64,000 nucleotides of DNA from Sphingorhabdus sp. Its GTDB lineage: Bacteria; Pseudomonadota; Alphaproteobacteria; Sphingomonadales; Sphingomonadaceae. The stretch spans positions 1 to 64,000 of the forward strand of contig JANQNO010000010.1 in the NCBI GenBank assembly GCA_028279555.1. The letters run 5' to 3'. The notes below the pieces were generated by a model. It searched no databases. It had not been told where the DNA came from and worked only from the letters and a program-made list of their open reading frames with translations. A program made the position numbers and the translations under genes. Shown piece after piece: positions 42,721 through 52,563 of the stretch. Each line of letters starts with the position of its first letter. The stretch's first letter is position 1.

Positions 42721-43833
42721 TCACGGACAGCGCGCGAGGCAAGGTGAGACCGGCGTCTTTTCATCGACCATGGTGGCGATCCGCAGCCTGACCAGGCCAT
42801 CATCGGGCCGGGACCACAAACCTGCGCGAAGACCGTAGGCATCGCCCAAATGGCCGACCCAGCCGCCCGGCTGCAGCTCGATTCCGAGACCCCAGGCATG
42901 AATATTGCTGCCATCATTGTCGCCGTTGCTTCCGTCATATTGCCAATGGGGCCGGGTCATCTCGGCAAAACTCTTGCGCGATAGCAGCGGCATGCCATCG
43001 TTTGCGAGAAGCCTGCCGATGGTGACAAGCTGCTCGGCGGACATGCGAAGCCCGCCCTGCGGGCTGAAAGCCGAGCCATTCCTGCCAAGCCGGTAGCGCG
43101 CCAGATCGCAGCTGCCGTCGCTCGCCCTGACAAAGGCGCACTCTCCCTCGCCTGCCGCCAGCGGCGGATCTTTGGCAAGGTTGCCATTGGGCCTGAGCAG
43201 CGTCACAGCCTTTGCGCGTAAAGCCGGGCTACAACCGCTCCAGTTGAAACATGCATCCATCTGCAGGCGATCGAAAACCTGTTCGCGCATAATGCGGTCG
43301 AACCGTTTACCTGTAGCGGCTTCCATAATGGCGGCGATCACCGGCGAGCCGATATTGGCATAGCGAAAATATGTGCCCGGCGGATTGCCGCTGTCCCAGG
43401 CACCGGGTTTGGCCAGCAATGACTGCAAACGGCCATCGAGCGGCAACCAATAGCCAGCGTCGTCTTTGAGGCTCGATGTGTGGGAAAGCAGCATGCGCAG
43501 CGAAATAGGGCGATCGGGATAGTCCGGATTGCGCAGCGGCCAGCCGAGATATTCGCCGACATCGCGGTCGAGATCAAGCTTACCCTGTTCGGAAAGACGC
43601 ATGACGGCAAGCGCGGTCACCAGTTTTGAAATGGATGCGGTCCGCATGGGCATGTCGCTGCGTAGCGGACGTCCTGCAACACCGGCATCCCCCGTGATGC
43701 GCTGAATGCGGTTCCTCTCGGCATCGGCTTCAATGTAGATCGTGCCCGGCCTGGGCAAATTCTGGGGCAGGCTCGCACAAGCGCTGGCGAGCAGCGCAAG
43801 CATCAGCGCCGGTAACTTACCGCTTTGCTTCAC
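42721..43833 (-). CDS. Beta-lactamase-family serine hydrolase lipoprotein
   Basis: This 370-residue protein has a lipoprotein signal (LPALMLALLASAC) and a class C-like fold: SxxK as TASISKLVTALAVM near residue 67, YxN as FRYANIGSPVIAAIME, and a HLGDAYG motif in place of KTG. These proteins include esterases and DD-peptidases and are often not true beta-lactamases. The GTG at 43833 is chosen because AAGGGG lies five bases before it; it overlaps the upstream DUF3617 gene by 17 bases. Confidence 0.8.
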   Translation of the reverse strand: MKQSGKLPALMLALLASACASLPQNLPRPGTIYIEADAERNRIQRITGDAGVAGRPLRSDMPMRTASISKLVTALAVMRLSEQGKLDLDRDVGEYLGWPLRNPDYPDRPISLRMLLSHTSSLKDDAGYWLPLDGRLQSLLAKPGAWDSGNPPGTYFRYANIGSPVIAAIMEAATGKRFDRIMREQVFDRLQMDACFNWSGCSPALRAKAVTLLRPNGNLAKDPPLAAGEGECAFVRASDGSCDLARYRLGRNGSAFSPQGGLRMSAEQLVTIGRLLANDGMPLLSRKSFAEMTRPHWQYDGSNGDNDGSNIHAWGLGIELQPGGWVGHLGDAYGLRAGLWSRPDDGLVRLRIATMVDEKTPVSPCLARCP

Positions 43834-44362
43834 AAGGCCCCTTGTGCCTGCCGACCAGTTTTGCCTCGACCGGAACATGGCCGATCATCGGCAAGCGCAG
43901 CCCGATTTTTGCATCGAATGCAAAGCTCTTCTCGGTCATCGGTCCTGTTAGCTCCATATCGACCGCGCCCACCGAGGCCATTTCGCAGGACAGCGAAATA
44001 TTGGCCGTGCCGCCGACCAGTTCAAACCGGCCATAACGGCAATCTTCGGCATTGCCGGCAAAGAAGGAGGGCGGCGGTGATTTGGCCTTTTCCGCATCGA
44101 GGCAGCTTGCTTGTGCGCCATCCTTTTCGACGCGCGAGACGATCTTGTTGCGCCGGCTTGCGGCAAGCGACGGCAAGTCGATGTCGCTTACCTTCAGGGT
44201 CGATTCCCAAGCACCGGTGTCGAGCGATTCGATCCCGCCAGCCCCCATCGCTGCGGAAATCTCTCGCGCGCTCTCACCGGCGACATTATGCTCGTCGTCG
44301 TCATAAGGTCCGCAGGACGCCAATGTCGGAATAGCAGCCGCAGCGAAGAAAAAATGTCTCAT
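43817..44362 (-). CDS. DUF3617-like lipoprotein
   Basis: A 181-residue protein with a lipobox LASC (MRHFFFAAAAIPTLASC) and the DUF3617 pattern: GAWESTLKVSDIDLPSL, a middle cysteine pair, FFAGNAEDCRYGRFELVGGTANISLSCE. It ends with PVEAKLVGRHKGPCEAKR. This family is periplasmic or membrane-linked and uncharacterised. GGGAAG precedes the ATG at 44362. A related gene (44428-44976) lies upstream, so the two probably arose by duplication. Confidence 0.78.
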   Translation of the reverse strand: MRHFFFAAAAIPTLASCGPYDDDEHNVAGESAREISAAMGAGGIESLDTGAWESTLKVSDIDLPSLAASRRNKIVSRVEKDGAQASCLDAEKAKSPPPSFFAGNAEDCRYGRFELVGGTANISLSCEMASVGAVDMELTGPMTEKSFAFDAKIGLRLPMIGHVPVEAKLVGRHKGPCEAKR

Positions 44363-44427
44363 CTTCCCGCTAGGTTCCTGCATTCGCCAATGCATCCGGC
44401 ATTCGAAGCGATCCGCCCAAGCCCAAG

Positions 44428-44976
44428 TCAGCTTGGGCAGTCGCCCAGCCGCTTCGCAGTGATCGTGCCCTTCATCGTCATGCCTTCTTCGCCGACACCG
44501 GGAACACCCGACATTTGCTGGTTGATCTGCATGGTATAGCCATTGCTGCTAAAATCGCCGTCCATATCCATGGTCATCTTGATACCGCCGGGCTGATCGC
44601 AAGACATTTTCGCCTTCATATTGTTGCCGGAGCGGTTGAGGCTTTCCATCTTGCAGCCGCTATCTTCCTTCTGACCAAACATTTCAGCACCCGGATCCTT
44701 GGCCTGTTCCTCGGTGATGCAATGCTTGACCGTAAAGCCCTTGGCCATCCGCTCCGTCATCATGCCCTTCACGCTGTCCGGCATGCCGGGAATGTCCACC
44801 TCGGTAAAATTCATCGACATCTCATACTGACCGGCTGTCATCTGGCCGACGTCGCCCATCGTCGCTCTGGCTTCCTCAGCGGTTATATTGCCGTCGCCAT
44901 CCCTGTCGGCATCGCCGCCCGAAGAACAGGCCGCCATCGCCAGCGACGCGGCACCCAAAAAGAGAAGTTTTTTCAT
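44428..44976 (-). CDS. DUF3617 lipoprotein with an EF-hand-like loop
   Basis: A 182-residue protein: lipoprotein signal with lipobox MAAC, then a canonical-looking calcium loop DRDGDGNITAEE (residues about 25-36; D1, D3, D5, G6, I8, E12 all present), then the DUF3617 domain (AGQYEMSMNFTEVDIPGM... CKMESLNRSGNNMKAKMSC... GTITAKRLGDC). The calcium loop next to the lipid anchor is not part of the usual family. It is likely tethered in the periplasm. Confidence 0.8.
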   Translation of the reverse strand: MKKLLFLGAASLAMAACSSGGDADRDGDGNITAEEARATMGDVGQMTAGQYEMSMNFTEVDIPGMPDSVKGMMTERMAKGFTVKHCITEEQAKDPGAEMFGQKEDSGCKMESLNRSGNNMKAKMSCDQPGGIKMTMDMDGDFSSNGYTMQINQQMSGVPGVGEEGMTMKGTITAKRLGDCPS

Positions 44977-45094
44977 TCAGCTATCCTTTCCCAAAATCTC
45001 CGTTGCGCATCATGATGGTTAAGCAGGGAAAAGGCAACGGCTTAAACGGCAATGGCGGGGTGACAAAAGCCGGCGCGCTGCTCATATAGCAACA

Positions 45095-47275
45095 ATGGCC
45101 GGACTGGTGATCAGACGCGGGCTCGATGAGCCCGAGCAGGATGCGGATTTCACGCCGCACAAGCCCGCACGCCCGGAAAAGGCCGAGGGCGGCAAGGCCT
45201 TCAGGATCGTGTCCGACTATGAACCGGCGGGCGACCAGCCGCAGGCGATTCGCGAGCTGGTCGATACCGCGAAAGATGGCGAGAAGAATCAGGTGCTCTT
45301 GGGCGTAACGGGCTCCGGCAAGACCTTCACCATGGCCAAGGTGGTCGAGGAGCTGCAGCGTCCTGCCCTCGTGCTGGCACCCAACAAGATACTGGCGGCG
45401 CAGCTTTATGGCGAGTTCAAAAGCTTTTTTCCGGACAATGCCGTCGAATATTTCGTATCCTATTACGACTATTACCAGCCCGAAGCCTATGTGCCGCGCT
45501 CAGATACCTATATCGAGAAGGAATCGAGCGTGAACGAAGCCATAGATCGCATGCGCCATTCGGCGACGCGCGCGCTGCTCGAACGCGACGATGTGCTGAT
45601 CGTCGCCTCGGTCTCCTGCCTCTATGGCATCGGCTCGGTCGAAACCTATTCGGCGATGATTTTCGACCTCAAGAAAGGCGAGACAATCGACCAGCGCGAA
45701 CTGATCCGCAAGCTGGTCGCGCTGCAATATAAGCGCAACGACCAGGCCTTTGCGCGCGGCAATTTCCGCGTGCGCGGCGACAATCTGGAGCTGTTTCCTT
45801 CGCATTATGAGGATATGGCCTGGCGGATCAGCTTCTTCGGCGACGAGATAGAGGAGATCGCCGAGTTCGACCCGCTGACCGGAAAGAAGGGTGTCAAGCT
45901 CGACAGGGTGCGTGTCTATGCGAACAGCCACTATGTGACGCCCGGCCCGACGATGAAGCAGGCAACCGAAGCAATCAAATTCGAGCTTGCCGAGCGGCTT
46001 AAGGAGCTGGAGGCCGAAGGCCGCCTGCTCGAGCGCCAGCGGCTTGAACAGCGCACCAATTTCGATCTGGAAATGATCGCCGCCACCGGCAGCTGCGCCG
46101 GGATCGAGAATTATTCGCGTTTTTTGACCGGCCGCCTGCCCGGCGAGCCGCCACCGACGCTGTTCGAATATCTGCCCGACAATGCTTTGCTCTTTGTCGA
46201 TGAAAGCCACCAGACCGTGCCGCAGATCGGCGCGATGTCAAAGGGCGACCACCGGCGCAAGCTGACACTCGCCGAGCATGGATTTCGTCTGCCGAGCTGT
46301 ATAGACAACCGGCCGCTGCGCTTCAACGAATGGGATGTGATGCGCCCGCAAACGGTGTGCGTTTCGGCCACGCCCGGCCCGTGGGAGATGGAGCAATCGG
46401 GCGGCGTTTTCGCCGAGCAGGTGATCCGACCCACCGGCCTCATCGACCCGCCTGTCGAGATCAAGCCGGTCGAGGATCAGGTGCAGGATTGCATCAATGA
46501 GTGCCGCCAGACCGCGGAGAAAGGATACCGCACGCTGGTCACGACGCTCACCAAGCGGATGGCGGAAGACCTGACCGAATTCATGCATGAGGCGGGGCTG
46601 AAGGTCCGCTATATGCATAGCGATGTCGAGACGCTGGAGCGGATCGAGCTGATCCGCGATCTGAGGCTAGGCGTGTTCGACGTGCTGGTCGGGATCAACC
46701 TGCTGCGCGAAGGCCTCGATATCCCCGAATGCGGGCTGGTCTGTATTCTCGATGCGGATAAGGAAGGGTTCCTGCGCAGCGAAACCAGCCTCGTCCAGAC
46801 GATCGGCCGCGCGGCGCGCAATGTCGATGGCCGCGTGATCCTCTATGCCGACCGCATGACCGGATCGATGGAGCGCGCGATCAAGGAAACCGACCGGCGG
46901 CGCGACAAGCAGCTTGCCTTCAATGAGGCGAACGGGATTACGCCCGAGACGATCAAGCGCGATATCCACAATATCGTCGCCGACACCGCGAGCAAGGACG
47001 GCGTCACCGTCGATATCGATGATGACGAGCGCAACAATCTCGTCGGGCATAATCTGCGCGAATATGTGAAGGAGCTGGAAGAACGGATGCGCGCCGCCGC
47101 CGCCGACCTGGAATTCGAAGAGGCCGGACGCCTCCGCGATGAAATCCGCAAGCTCGAAGCCGACGAGCTGGGATTGCCCGAAGACAGCCAAGTCGCCGCA
47201 CCGAAGGGCCGGTCGACGGAGGGTAAGCCGGGCACCCGGAAGCTGCGTTATGGGCGGACGCGGCGGAAGTTTTAG
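45095..47275 (+). CDS. uvrB: Excinuclease ABC subunit B
   Basis: A 726-residue protein, with Walker [11 protein letters not shown], the beta-hairpin [35 protein letters not shown], helicase motifs V/VI ([39 protein letters not shown]), and a C-terminal UVR motif [29 protein letters not shown]. It verifies DNA damage in nucleotide excision repair. I see no alphaproteobacterial LexA box (GTTC/GAAC-N7-GTTC) upstream. The N-terminal 35 residues extend beyond the usual start. Confidence 0.97.
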   Translation: MAGLVIRRGLDEPEQDADFTPHKPARPEKAEGGKAFRIVSDYEPAGDQPQAIRELVDTAKDGEKNQVLLGVTGSGKTFTMAKVVEELQRPALVLAPNKILAAQLYGEFKSFFPDNAVEYFVSYYDYYQPEAYVPRSDTYIEKESSVNEAIDRMRHSATRALLERDDVLIVASVSCLYGIGSVETYSAMIFDLKKGETIDQRELIRKLVALQYKRNDQAFARGNFRVRGDNLELFPSHYEDMAWRISFFGDEIEEIAEFDPLTGKKGVKLDRVRVYANSHYVTPGPTMKQATEAIKFELAERLKELEAEGRLLERQRLEQRTNFDLEMIAATGSCAGIENYSRFLTGRLPGEPPPTLFEYLPDNALLFVDESHQTVPQIGAMSKGDHRRKLTLAEHGFRLPSCIDNRPLRFNEWDVMRPQTVCVSATPGPWEMEQSGGVFAEQVIRPTGLIDPPVEIKPVEDQVQDCINECRQTAEKGYRTLVTTLTKRMAEDLTEFMHEAGLKVRYMHSDVETLERIELIRDLRLGVFDVLVGINLLREGLDIPECGLVCILDADKEGFLRSETSLVQTIGRAARNVDGRVILYADRMTGSMERAIKETDRRRDKQLAFNEANGITPETIKRDIHNIVADTASKDGVTVDIDDDERNNLVGHNLREYVKELEERMRAAAADLEFEEAGRLRDEIRKLEADELGLPEDSQVAAPKGRSTEGKPGTRKLRYGRTRRKF

Positions 47276-47294
47276 CAACCAAAATTTCAGCACA

Positions 47295-47338
47295 TTGACC
47301 GAACTTCGTATAGAAGTTATAAACTTCAAAATGAAGTT
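47295..47338 (+). promoter_or_regulatory. Promoter with two tandem operator palindromes
   Basis: TTGACC (47295-47300), a 17-base spacer and TATAAA (47318-47323) form a near-ideal promoter. A palindrome AACTTC-N5-GAAGTT (47302-47318) fills the spacer, and a second copy (47322-47338) covers the start site and the ATG at 47331, offset by exactly 20 bases. Predicted transcription starts at or beside the ATG, so the message would be leaderless. Autorepression is the natural reading. Confidence 0.75.
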
Positions 47339-47855
47339 ATCTACTGACTATGCTGAAGCAATACCCTTTTCGCGATCTAACTTGGCTTTAGCTATTGGAG
47401 AAACGCGTTCAAAGGTCGGTAACTGGATTGACAGGAACTTACTTTGGCAGAGGTCTCATACTCACGGCTATTACAGGCTTAGCGAGGTATTCGATTTAGC
47501 TGGTTTTGCTGCACTTCGGATAGCTCATATCCCTGAGAAGGACTGTGCAAGTTACGTATATAACTATGGTTTCTACAGATCCTTTCTTCACGGCGATCAA
47601 CTGAATCATTTTTCTTATCGAGAGAGCAGTTGGGACATTGGTATTTACGATCCGTCAGCACTTGTTTCACTCACGATCAACATGCGAACTCTTGGAGCAG
47701 ATATCTTCAAACGTATCTCCGAGGAGGCAGCGAAATCCCCAGAATGCTGGCCTGATAATGCTTTTGAGAGCTTTCGGTTTTTGTATTTGAAAGCCGTAGA
47801 AATGAATCGACTAGACTATGGGGCAGTGCCAATTTTTGAAGAAGGTGCCTCGTGA
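47331..47855 (+). CDS. HTH protein coupled to a higBA-type module
   Basis: This 174-residue protein has a MerR/excisionase-like HTH near residues 14-60 (SRSNLALAIGETRSKVGNWI, then YYRLSEVFDLAGFAALR), followed by a domain I do not recognise. Its codons are notably AT-rich compared with uvrB. It lacks a ribosome site and probably has a leaderless message. The GTG of the toxin gene overlaps its stop. It may be an extra regulator of the toxin-antitoxin pair, acting at the two tandem palindromes. Confidence 0.7.
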   Translation: MKLSTDYAEAIPFSRSNLALAIGETRSKVGNWIDRNLLWQRSHTHGYYRLSEVFDLAGFAALRIAHIPEKDCASYVYNYGFYRSFLHGDQLNHFSYRESSWDIGIYDPSALVSLTINMRTLGADIFKRISEEAAKSPECWPDNAFESFRFLYLKAVEMNRLDYGAVPIFEEGAS

Positions 47856-48133
47856 TCCGCTCGTTCGCCAAAACCGAAACGGAGAAAATTTGGAATGGCG
47901 AGCGCAGCCGAAAGTTGCCTGCGGACATTCAGGGTCGCGCACTGGTTCGGCTCAGAATGCTGAATGCAGCAGGCAGCCTTGACGATCTCAAAAACCCGCC
48001 GTCAAACCGCCTTCACGCGCTGAAGGACGACCGCGCTGGACAACATTCTATTTCCATTAATAGGCAATGGCGTATATGCTTCATCTGGAAAGATGGAGAT
48101 GCATATGACGTCGAAATCGTCGACTATCACTAA
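47852..48133 (+). CDS. higB: RelE/HigB-family toxin
   Basis: This 93-residue protein matches HigB-like toxins: MIRSFAKTETEKIWNGERSRKLPADIQGRALVRLRMLNAAGSLDDLKNPPSNRLHALKDDRAGQHSISINRQWRICFIWKDGDAYDVEIVDYH in outline, with the conserved RLHALK, SISINRQWRICF and VEIVDYH end. These toxins cut mRNA at the ribosome. It uses a GTG start overlapping the HTH gene (GTGA). The toxin gene precedes the antitoxin gene, the order typical of hig loci. Confidence 0.88.
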   Translation: MIRSFAKTETEKIWNGERSRKLPADIQGRALVRLRMLNAAGSLDDLKNPPSNRLHALKDDRAGQHSISINRQWRICFIWKDGDAYDVEIVDYH

Positions 48134-48425
48134 TCCCGACTGGCTGCATAATGCCCATGCCGGGGAAATACTGGCTTCGGAATTTATGGAGCCTTTGGGT
48201 CTGACCAGCGTCGAACTCGCCGCTGCCTTGTCGGTCGATGAACTACGCCTGCAATCCGTGCTTAGCGGCAAAAAAGCTGTCGATGCTGATCTCGATCTCA
48301 GGCTTGGCCGCTATTTCCGGATGTCAGAAGGGTTTTTCCTTCGCCTCCAGGGTGATTTTGAGCTGCTGGAAGCCAAACGCGCGCTCAATGGCGAACTCGA
48401 CCGCATCCAGCCGCGCGCCGCCTAA
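48105..48425 (+). CDS. higA: HigA-family antitoxin (XRE HTH)
   Basis: A 106-residue XRE-type protein: HAGEILASEFMEPLGLTSVELAAALSVDELRLQSVLSGKKAVDADLDLRLGRYFRMSEGFFLRLQGDFELLEAKRAL in outline, matching HigA antitoxins. It neutralises HigB and binds the operator. The ATG at 48105 is chosen because GGAG lies six bases before it; it overlaps the toxin end. The stop overlaps the convergent CHAP gene by four bases. Confidence 0.87.
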   Translation: MTSKSSTITNPDWLHNAHAGEILASEFMEPLGLTSVELAAALSVDELRLQSVLSGKKAVDADLDLRLGRYFRMSEGFFLRLQGDFELLEAKRALNGELDRIQPRAA

Positions 48426-49141
48426 CTCCCCAGGCTAGCGATCAGATCGCCAATCGCATCCTGGCTGCGCGGCGCAGGCTTCGCCTGGCTCTCGTTTCTC
48501 GCCTTACGGTCAATATCAGCCAGCGCCTTGCTTGAAAGGCTGAATGTCCTGGCCGCTGCGCGTGCCGGTTTGCGCGAGGCCACCCGGACCTGACTGCGCG
48601 GCCAGTTACCCGGCACCGGCGTCAGCCGCGCCTTGCTTCCCAGCAAGGCCACCAACCGCTTTTTCATCTGGCCGTCACTCAGCCGCTGTTTCGGATAGAT
48701 AAAGCCATTGAGCGGCCAGCGCGTCCCGCCAAGCGCATCATTCGGCGTGTACCAGACGCGCACCCGGCTCCAGTCATTGTTGGGCGATGCATCGACGACC
48801 TTCACATTCTCTTCGACATGGCCGCGCTTGCCGCCGATTGTCGACCAGTTGGCGTGGCTGATAATGACGGTGCGCTTGTCGATGATCTTGCGCACGGCTG
48901 CGACATGGCCGAGCCGCATGCCGCCATGCGGCCGGAATGACATGATCGCGCCGACCTTGGGCTTGGAACCGCGGGCATAACGCCCCTTCGCCTGGCCCCA
49001 CCATGTATGCGCATCGCCGCGTATCTCCACGCCCGTCAGCGCGCGCGCATAGGGCACGCATTGCAGCCCTTCATTGAGGGCATGCGCAGCGGACGGCATG
49101 AAGATAACGGCCAGTGCGAGCAGAGCGGGAAAACGCAACAT
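48422..49141 (-). CDS. Secreted CHAP-domain amidase-like protein
   Basis: A 239-residue protein with signal peptide (LLALAVIFMPSAAHA) and a CHAP domain. The nucleophile cysteine is in LQCVPYARALTGVEIRGDAHTWW, and the histidine in GMRLGHVAAVRKI, followed by VIISHANWSTIGGKRGHVEENVKV. CHAP enzymes hydrolyse peptidoglycan amide bonds. The C-terminal third is basic, proline/alanine-rich and likely disordered. It probably acts in the periplasm. Confidence 0.85.
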   Translation of the reverse strand: MLRFPALLALAVIFMPSAAHALNEGLQCVPYARALTGVEIRGDAHTWWGQAKGRYARGSKPKVGAIMSFRPHGGMRLGHVAAVRKIIDKRTVIISHANWSTIGGKRGHVEENVKVVDASPNNDWSRVRVWYTPNDALGGTRWPLNGFIYPKQRLSDGQMKKRLVALLGSKARLTPVPGNWPRSQVRVASRKPARAAARTFSLSSKALADIDRKARNESQAKPAPRSQDAIGDLIASLGS

Positions 49142-49217
49142 CCCGCCGGACTACAGAGAGAAGGGAAATGCCGGCCTAAAAGCTATAGTTAACAATTCTT
49201 TGCAAATGCAACGGCGA

Positions 49218-49634
49218 TCAATGCTCCATATCGGAATGACCCGCCCCGGCGTCCTGCATAGCGTCAGGATCGATCCCGCGCTTTTTCAGCCAGGCCTGCA
49301 TCTGCGCGATTTCGGTCTTCTGCGCCTTGATGATTGCCTCGGCGAGCGCGCGGGTTTCCGCATCCTTGCCATGCTTCAGCACAATCTCGGCCATTTCAAC
49401 CGCGCCCTGATGATGCGGGATCATCCCGACCATGAAAGCCTCGTCGGCATCGGCCGGAATCTTGCTCATGCCCTTATGCATCTTCGCGTTGACTTTGAAA
49501 TAGGCTTTTTGGGCAGCATTCATACTCGCGGCAGCCATATTCAGCTCCGTGTCATCTATTTCCCACTTCATTTCCTGCTCTACAGGTTTGCAGGCAACAA
49601 GCACTGGCAAGATCATCATCGCAGCATATTTCAT
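49218..49634 (-). CDS. DUF305 lipoprotein
   Basis: A 138-residue lipoprotein (lipobox LVAC) with a four-helix DUF305 core: FMVGMIPHHQGAVEMAEIVLKHG, with the HHQGA motif, and IIKAQKTEIAQMQAWLKKRGI. Some members of this family bind copper. It follows thrS by four bases and is probably expressed with it, although no functional link is evident. It is the second DUF305 protein in the window, after the fusion at 7021-9216. Confidence 0.83.
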   Translation of the reverse strand: MKYAAMMILPVLVACKPVEQEMKWEIDDTELNMAAASMNAAQKAYFKVNAKMHKGMSKIPADADEAFMVGMIPHHQGAVEMAEIVLKHGKDAETRALAEAIIKAQKTEIAQMQAWLKKRGIDPDAMQDAGAGHSDMEH

Positions 49635-49638
49635 TCAG

Positions 49639-51594
49639 CTATCCCCTCAAATCCGGCGGCGTCGCTTCTTCTGCAAGCATCGCGATCGCCTCGTCGACGC
49701 CCATGATCCGTTGCTGCTTTTCGCCCAGCGTACGGATGGCAACGGTGCCTTCGTCGGCCTCGCGCTGCCCGACAACCAGCATATGCGGGATTTTCGCCAG
49801 GCTATGCTCGCGCACCTTATAGTTGATCTTCTCGTTGCGCAGATCGGCTTCGGCTCTGATACCCGCAGCTTTCAGCTTCTCTTCAACCTGTTTGGCATAG
49901 CCATCGGAATCCGAGGTGATCGTCGCCACCACGGCCTGCACGGGGGCAAGCCAGACTGGCATGCGCCCGGCATAATGCTCGATCAATATGCCCGTGAAGC
50001 GTTCCAAAGAGCCGAACAGCGCGCGATGCAGCATCACCGGGCGATGCTTCTCGCCATCCTCGCCAATATAGCCTATGTCAAAGGCTTCGGGCAGATTCAT
50101 ATCGACCTGCAAAGTCCCGCATTGCCAATCGCGGCCAATCGCATCGCGAAGGACGAATTCGAGTTTGGGGCCGTAGAATGCGCCCTCACCTTCATTGGTG
50201 GTGTATGCGAGGTCCATCGCCTCAAGCGTTTCGATCAGCGAGCCCTCCAGCACGTCCCAGATCTCATCAGACCCCATCCGGTTCTCAGGGCGCGTCGAGA
50301 GCTTGATGCGTACATCCTCGAACCCGAACTCGCGATAAATGTCCAGCACGAGGGCAACGACATCGCGGTTCTCATCATTGAGCTGCTCTGGCGTACAAAA
50401 GATATGCGCATCGTCCTGCGTGAAGTGCCTAACCCGCATCAGCCCGTGGAGCGCACCCGAGGGTTCATAGCGGTGGACTTTGCCAAATTCGGCCATGCGC
50501 AGCGGCAGGTCGCGATAACTTTTCAGGCCATGTGCAAACAGCGATACGCCGCCCGGACAATTCATCGGCTTGAGCGCAAAGACGCGTTCATCCTCGGTCT
50601 GCGTCGTGAACATATGCTCATGATAGTTGAACCAGTGACCTGAGGTTTCCCAAAGGCTTCGGTCCATCACATCCGGTGTGTTCACTTCCACATAGCCAGC
50701 ACGATCCTGCCGCCGGCGCATATAGGCGATGAGATTGTTGAACATCGTCCAGCCATGCGGGTGCCAGAAGACCGCGCCGGGTGCGAATTCTTCAAAATGG
50801 AAAAGGTCAAGCTCGCGGCCCAGCCGCCGATGGTCGCGCTTCGCCGCTTCTTCCAGCATGTGAAGATGCGCCTTCAATTGCTTCTTGTTGAGCCAGCCGG
50901 TGCCGTAGATACGCGTCAACTGCGCATTCCTCTGGTCGCCGCGCCAATAGGCCCCGGCCACACGCGTCAGTTTAAACGCTTGCGGGTCAAGCTTGCCTGT
51001 GCTGGCAAGATGCGGCCCGCGGCACATATCCATCCAGTCATCCCCCGACCAGTAAACAGTCAGCTCTTCATCCTCGGGAAGCTCGGCGGCCCATTCGGCT
51101 TTGAAGGCCTCGCCCTCCTTTTCCCATTTTTCGATAAGATCGGCGCGCGGCCACACCTCGCGGCGCAGCGGCTTGTCCGCCTTGATGATCTCGCGCATCT
51201 TGTCCTCGATCGCAGGAAGGTCATCGATACTGAAAGGATCGCGGCCTTCGGGTGCCATCACATCATAGTAGAAGCCGTCATCGGTTGCCGGGCCAAAGGT
51301 GATCTGCGTGCCCGGCCAGAGCGCCTGCACTGCCTCGGCCAGCACATGCGCATAGTCATGCCGCACCAGCTCGAGCGCCTCTGCCTCGTCTTTGGAGGTG
51401 ATTAGGGCCAGCTCGGTATCGTCCTCCAGCGGCCGCATAATATCGCGAATCTCTCCGTCGATACGCGCGGCAAGCGCGGCCTTGGCCAGCCCGGGACCGA
51501 TATCGGCGGCGATCTCGGCTGGCGTGGTCCCCGCAGCGACTTCACGGGCGCTGCCATCGGGGAGGGTGATCTTGATCTGGTCCATCTTGCTCAT
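49639..51594 (-). CDS. thrS: Threonine-tRNA ligase
   Basis: A 651-residue class II synthetase with an N-terminal TGS domain, an editing domain with [12 protein letters not shown], and a core with motif 1-3 sequences: [74 protein letters not shown], and the zinc-binding cysteine in MNCPGG. The anticodon-binding domain ends the protein. Starts at 51594 or 51585 are possible. Confidence 0.97.
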   Translation of the reverse strand: MSKMDQIKITLPDGSAREVAAGTTPAEIAADIGPGLAKAALAARIDGEIRDIMRPLEDDTELALITSKDEAEALELVRHDYAHVLAEAVQALWPGTQITFGPATDDGFYYDVMAPEGRDPFSIDDLPAIEDKMREIIKADKPLRREVWPRADLIEKWEKEGEAFKAEWAAELPEDEELTVYWSGDDWMDMCRGPHLASTGKLDPQAFKLTRVAGAYWRGDQRNAQLTRIYGTGWLNKKQLKAHLHMLEEAAKRDHRRLGRELDLFHFEEFAPGAVFWHPHGWTMFNNLIAYMRRRQDRAGYVEVNTPDVMDRSLWETSGHWFNYHEHMFTTQTEDERVFALKPMNCPGGVSLFAHGLKSYRDLPLRMAEFGKVHRYEPSGALHGLMRVRHFTQDDAHIFCTPEQLNDENRDVVALVLDIYREFGFEDVRIKLSTRPENRMGSDEIWDVLEGSLIETLEAMDLAYTTNEGEGAFYGPKLEFVLRDAIGRDWQCGTLQVDMNLPEAFDIGYIGEDGEKHRPVMLHRALFGSLERFTGILIEHYAGRMPVWLAPVQAVVATITSDSDGYAKQVEEKLKAAGIRAEADLRNEKINYKVREHSLAKIPHMLVVGQREADEGTVAIRTLGEKQQRIMGVDEAIAMLAEEATPPDLRG

Positions 51595-51945
51595 ATCTCA
51601 ACTGCCTTTGCCGCGCGCCTTGGCATAATTTGGGGCGCACCGGAAGATGGTGTCTGTTGTTTTTGCAGCGATTTCGGGAAGAGACACCGTGCCACCCGAA
51701 AACGGGTGGCGGTGGATGCGGTTCAGCGCGCGACCATCCGCCCCCCGGCAAGGGAGGTCGTAGTGGTCGTGGTTGTGATCCGAATCCGGTCCATGTGCTG
51801 GATGTAGCGGTGGCTGGTTTCAATTTCAATAACAGGAATGACATGCAGCCTTGGTCAATGATACCAATCAAAAAGTAAAGGGTGATTGACATATTCAACC
51901 TGACTAAAGTAAAGCCTCCTTGACTGATTCGAAAGGACGCTTGAC
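51595..51945. other. Divergent intergenic region with hairpin and inverted repeat
   Basis: This 351-base gap between thrS and the membrane protein has no gene I can support. It holds a perfect eight-pair hairpin GCCACCCG-AAAA-CGGGTGGC (51691-51710) next to other G/C-rich short palindromes, and an inverted pair GTCAAT (51854-51859) with ATTGAC (51885-51890), the latter overlapping a TTGACA -35 candidate (51886-51891). The second could be an operator for the XRE regulator downstream. Confidence 0.45.
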
Positions 51946-52563
51946 ATGGCAATTGCCGAAACAGACGAAAATTCCGAACTCATAAGGCCTGATCACCGGC
52001 AAACCTGGTTTTGGGGCGTCCTATTCCTCGCCGGGATGTTCGGTTTCCCTTTTCTGGGCTGGGTCATATATGATTGGGAGCAATGGACCATATTTGCCGG
52101 GATGATCTTTTCCATGTTCTTCCTCTTCCCCATGGTCCGCTCAGCGACGGCGGCCAGCGCCGAGGTGAATGAGGATACGCCTGCGATGCGCGCCTATAAC
52201 AAGCGCATCCTGCTATGGTCCTTTGCCTATGTCGGCCTGATGTTCGGGGCGGTCATCATTTACCAGCAGTTCGAACCAAGCGGAGCTCTCCTTGTCCTAA
52301 TCGCTCTCCTGCCTGCCATCCCGATCCTCTGGTCAATATATGCGGTAGGATCCTATCTGCGTGAAGAACAGGATGAATATGTTCGTCACCGCAAGATACA
52401 GGCAGGGATATTCGCCACCGGCTTTCTGCTCGCAGTAACCACCGTTTGGGGCTTTCTGGACCTGTTTGGTATGGTGCCAGGTGTGCCGGGATATATGGTG
52501 ATGCCGATCTGGGCAGCAGGCCTTGGAATCTGGACTCTGGTCAGCTGGATACGCGGAGCATGA
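51946..52563 (+). CDS. Membrane protein paired with an XRE regulator
   Basis: This 205-residue protein has about six membrane helices: TWFWGVLFLAGMFGFPFLGWVIY, WTIFAGMIFSMFFLFPMV, ILLWSFAYVGLMFGAVIIY, ALLVLIALLPAIPILWSIYA, and two near the C-terminus, with a conserved EEQDEYVRHRKIQA cytoplasmic stretch. Its stop overlaps the ATG of a small XRE regulator. Such membrane-protein/HTH pairs are common in bacteria, function unknown. Confidence 0.75.
   Translation: MAIAETDENSELIRPDHRQTWFWGVLFLAGMFGFPFLGWVIYDWEQWTIFAGMIFSMFFLFPMVRSATAASAEVNEDTPAMRAYNKRILLWSFAYVGLMFGAVIIYQQFEPSGALLVLIALLPAIPILWSIYAVGSYLREEQDEYVRHRKIQAGIFATGFLLAVTTVWGFLDLFGMVPGVPGYMVMPIWAAGLGIWTLVSWIRGA

Noticed and set aside
44977-45094. 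LexA/SOS box before uvrB
   Set aside because: No GTTC-N7-GTTC or GAAC-N7-GTTC motif is visible, so SOS control is not claimed.
47302-47338. Resemblance of the tandem palindromes to loxP arms
   Set aside because: AACTTCGTATA matches part of a loxP arm, but there is no 8-bp spacer, no partner arm in the right form and no recombinase. The symmetry fits an operator in a promoter better.
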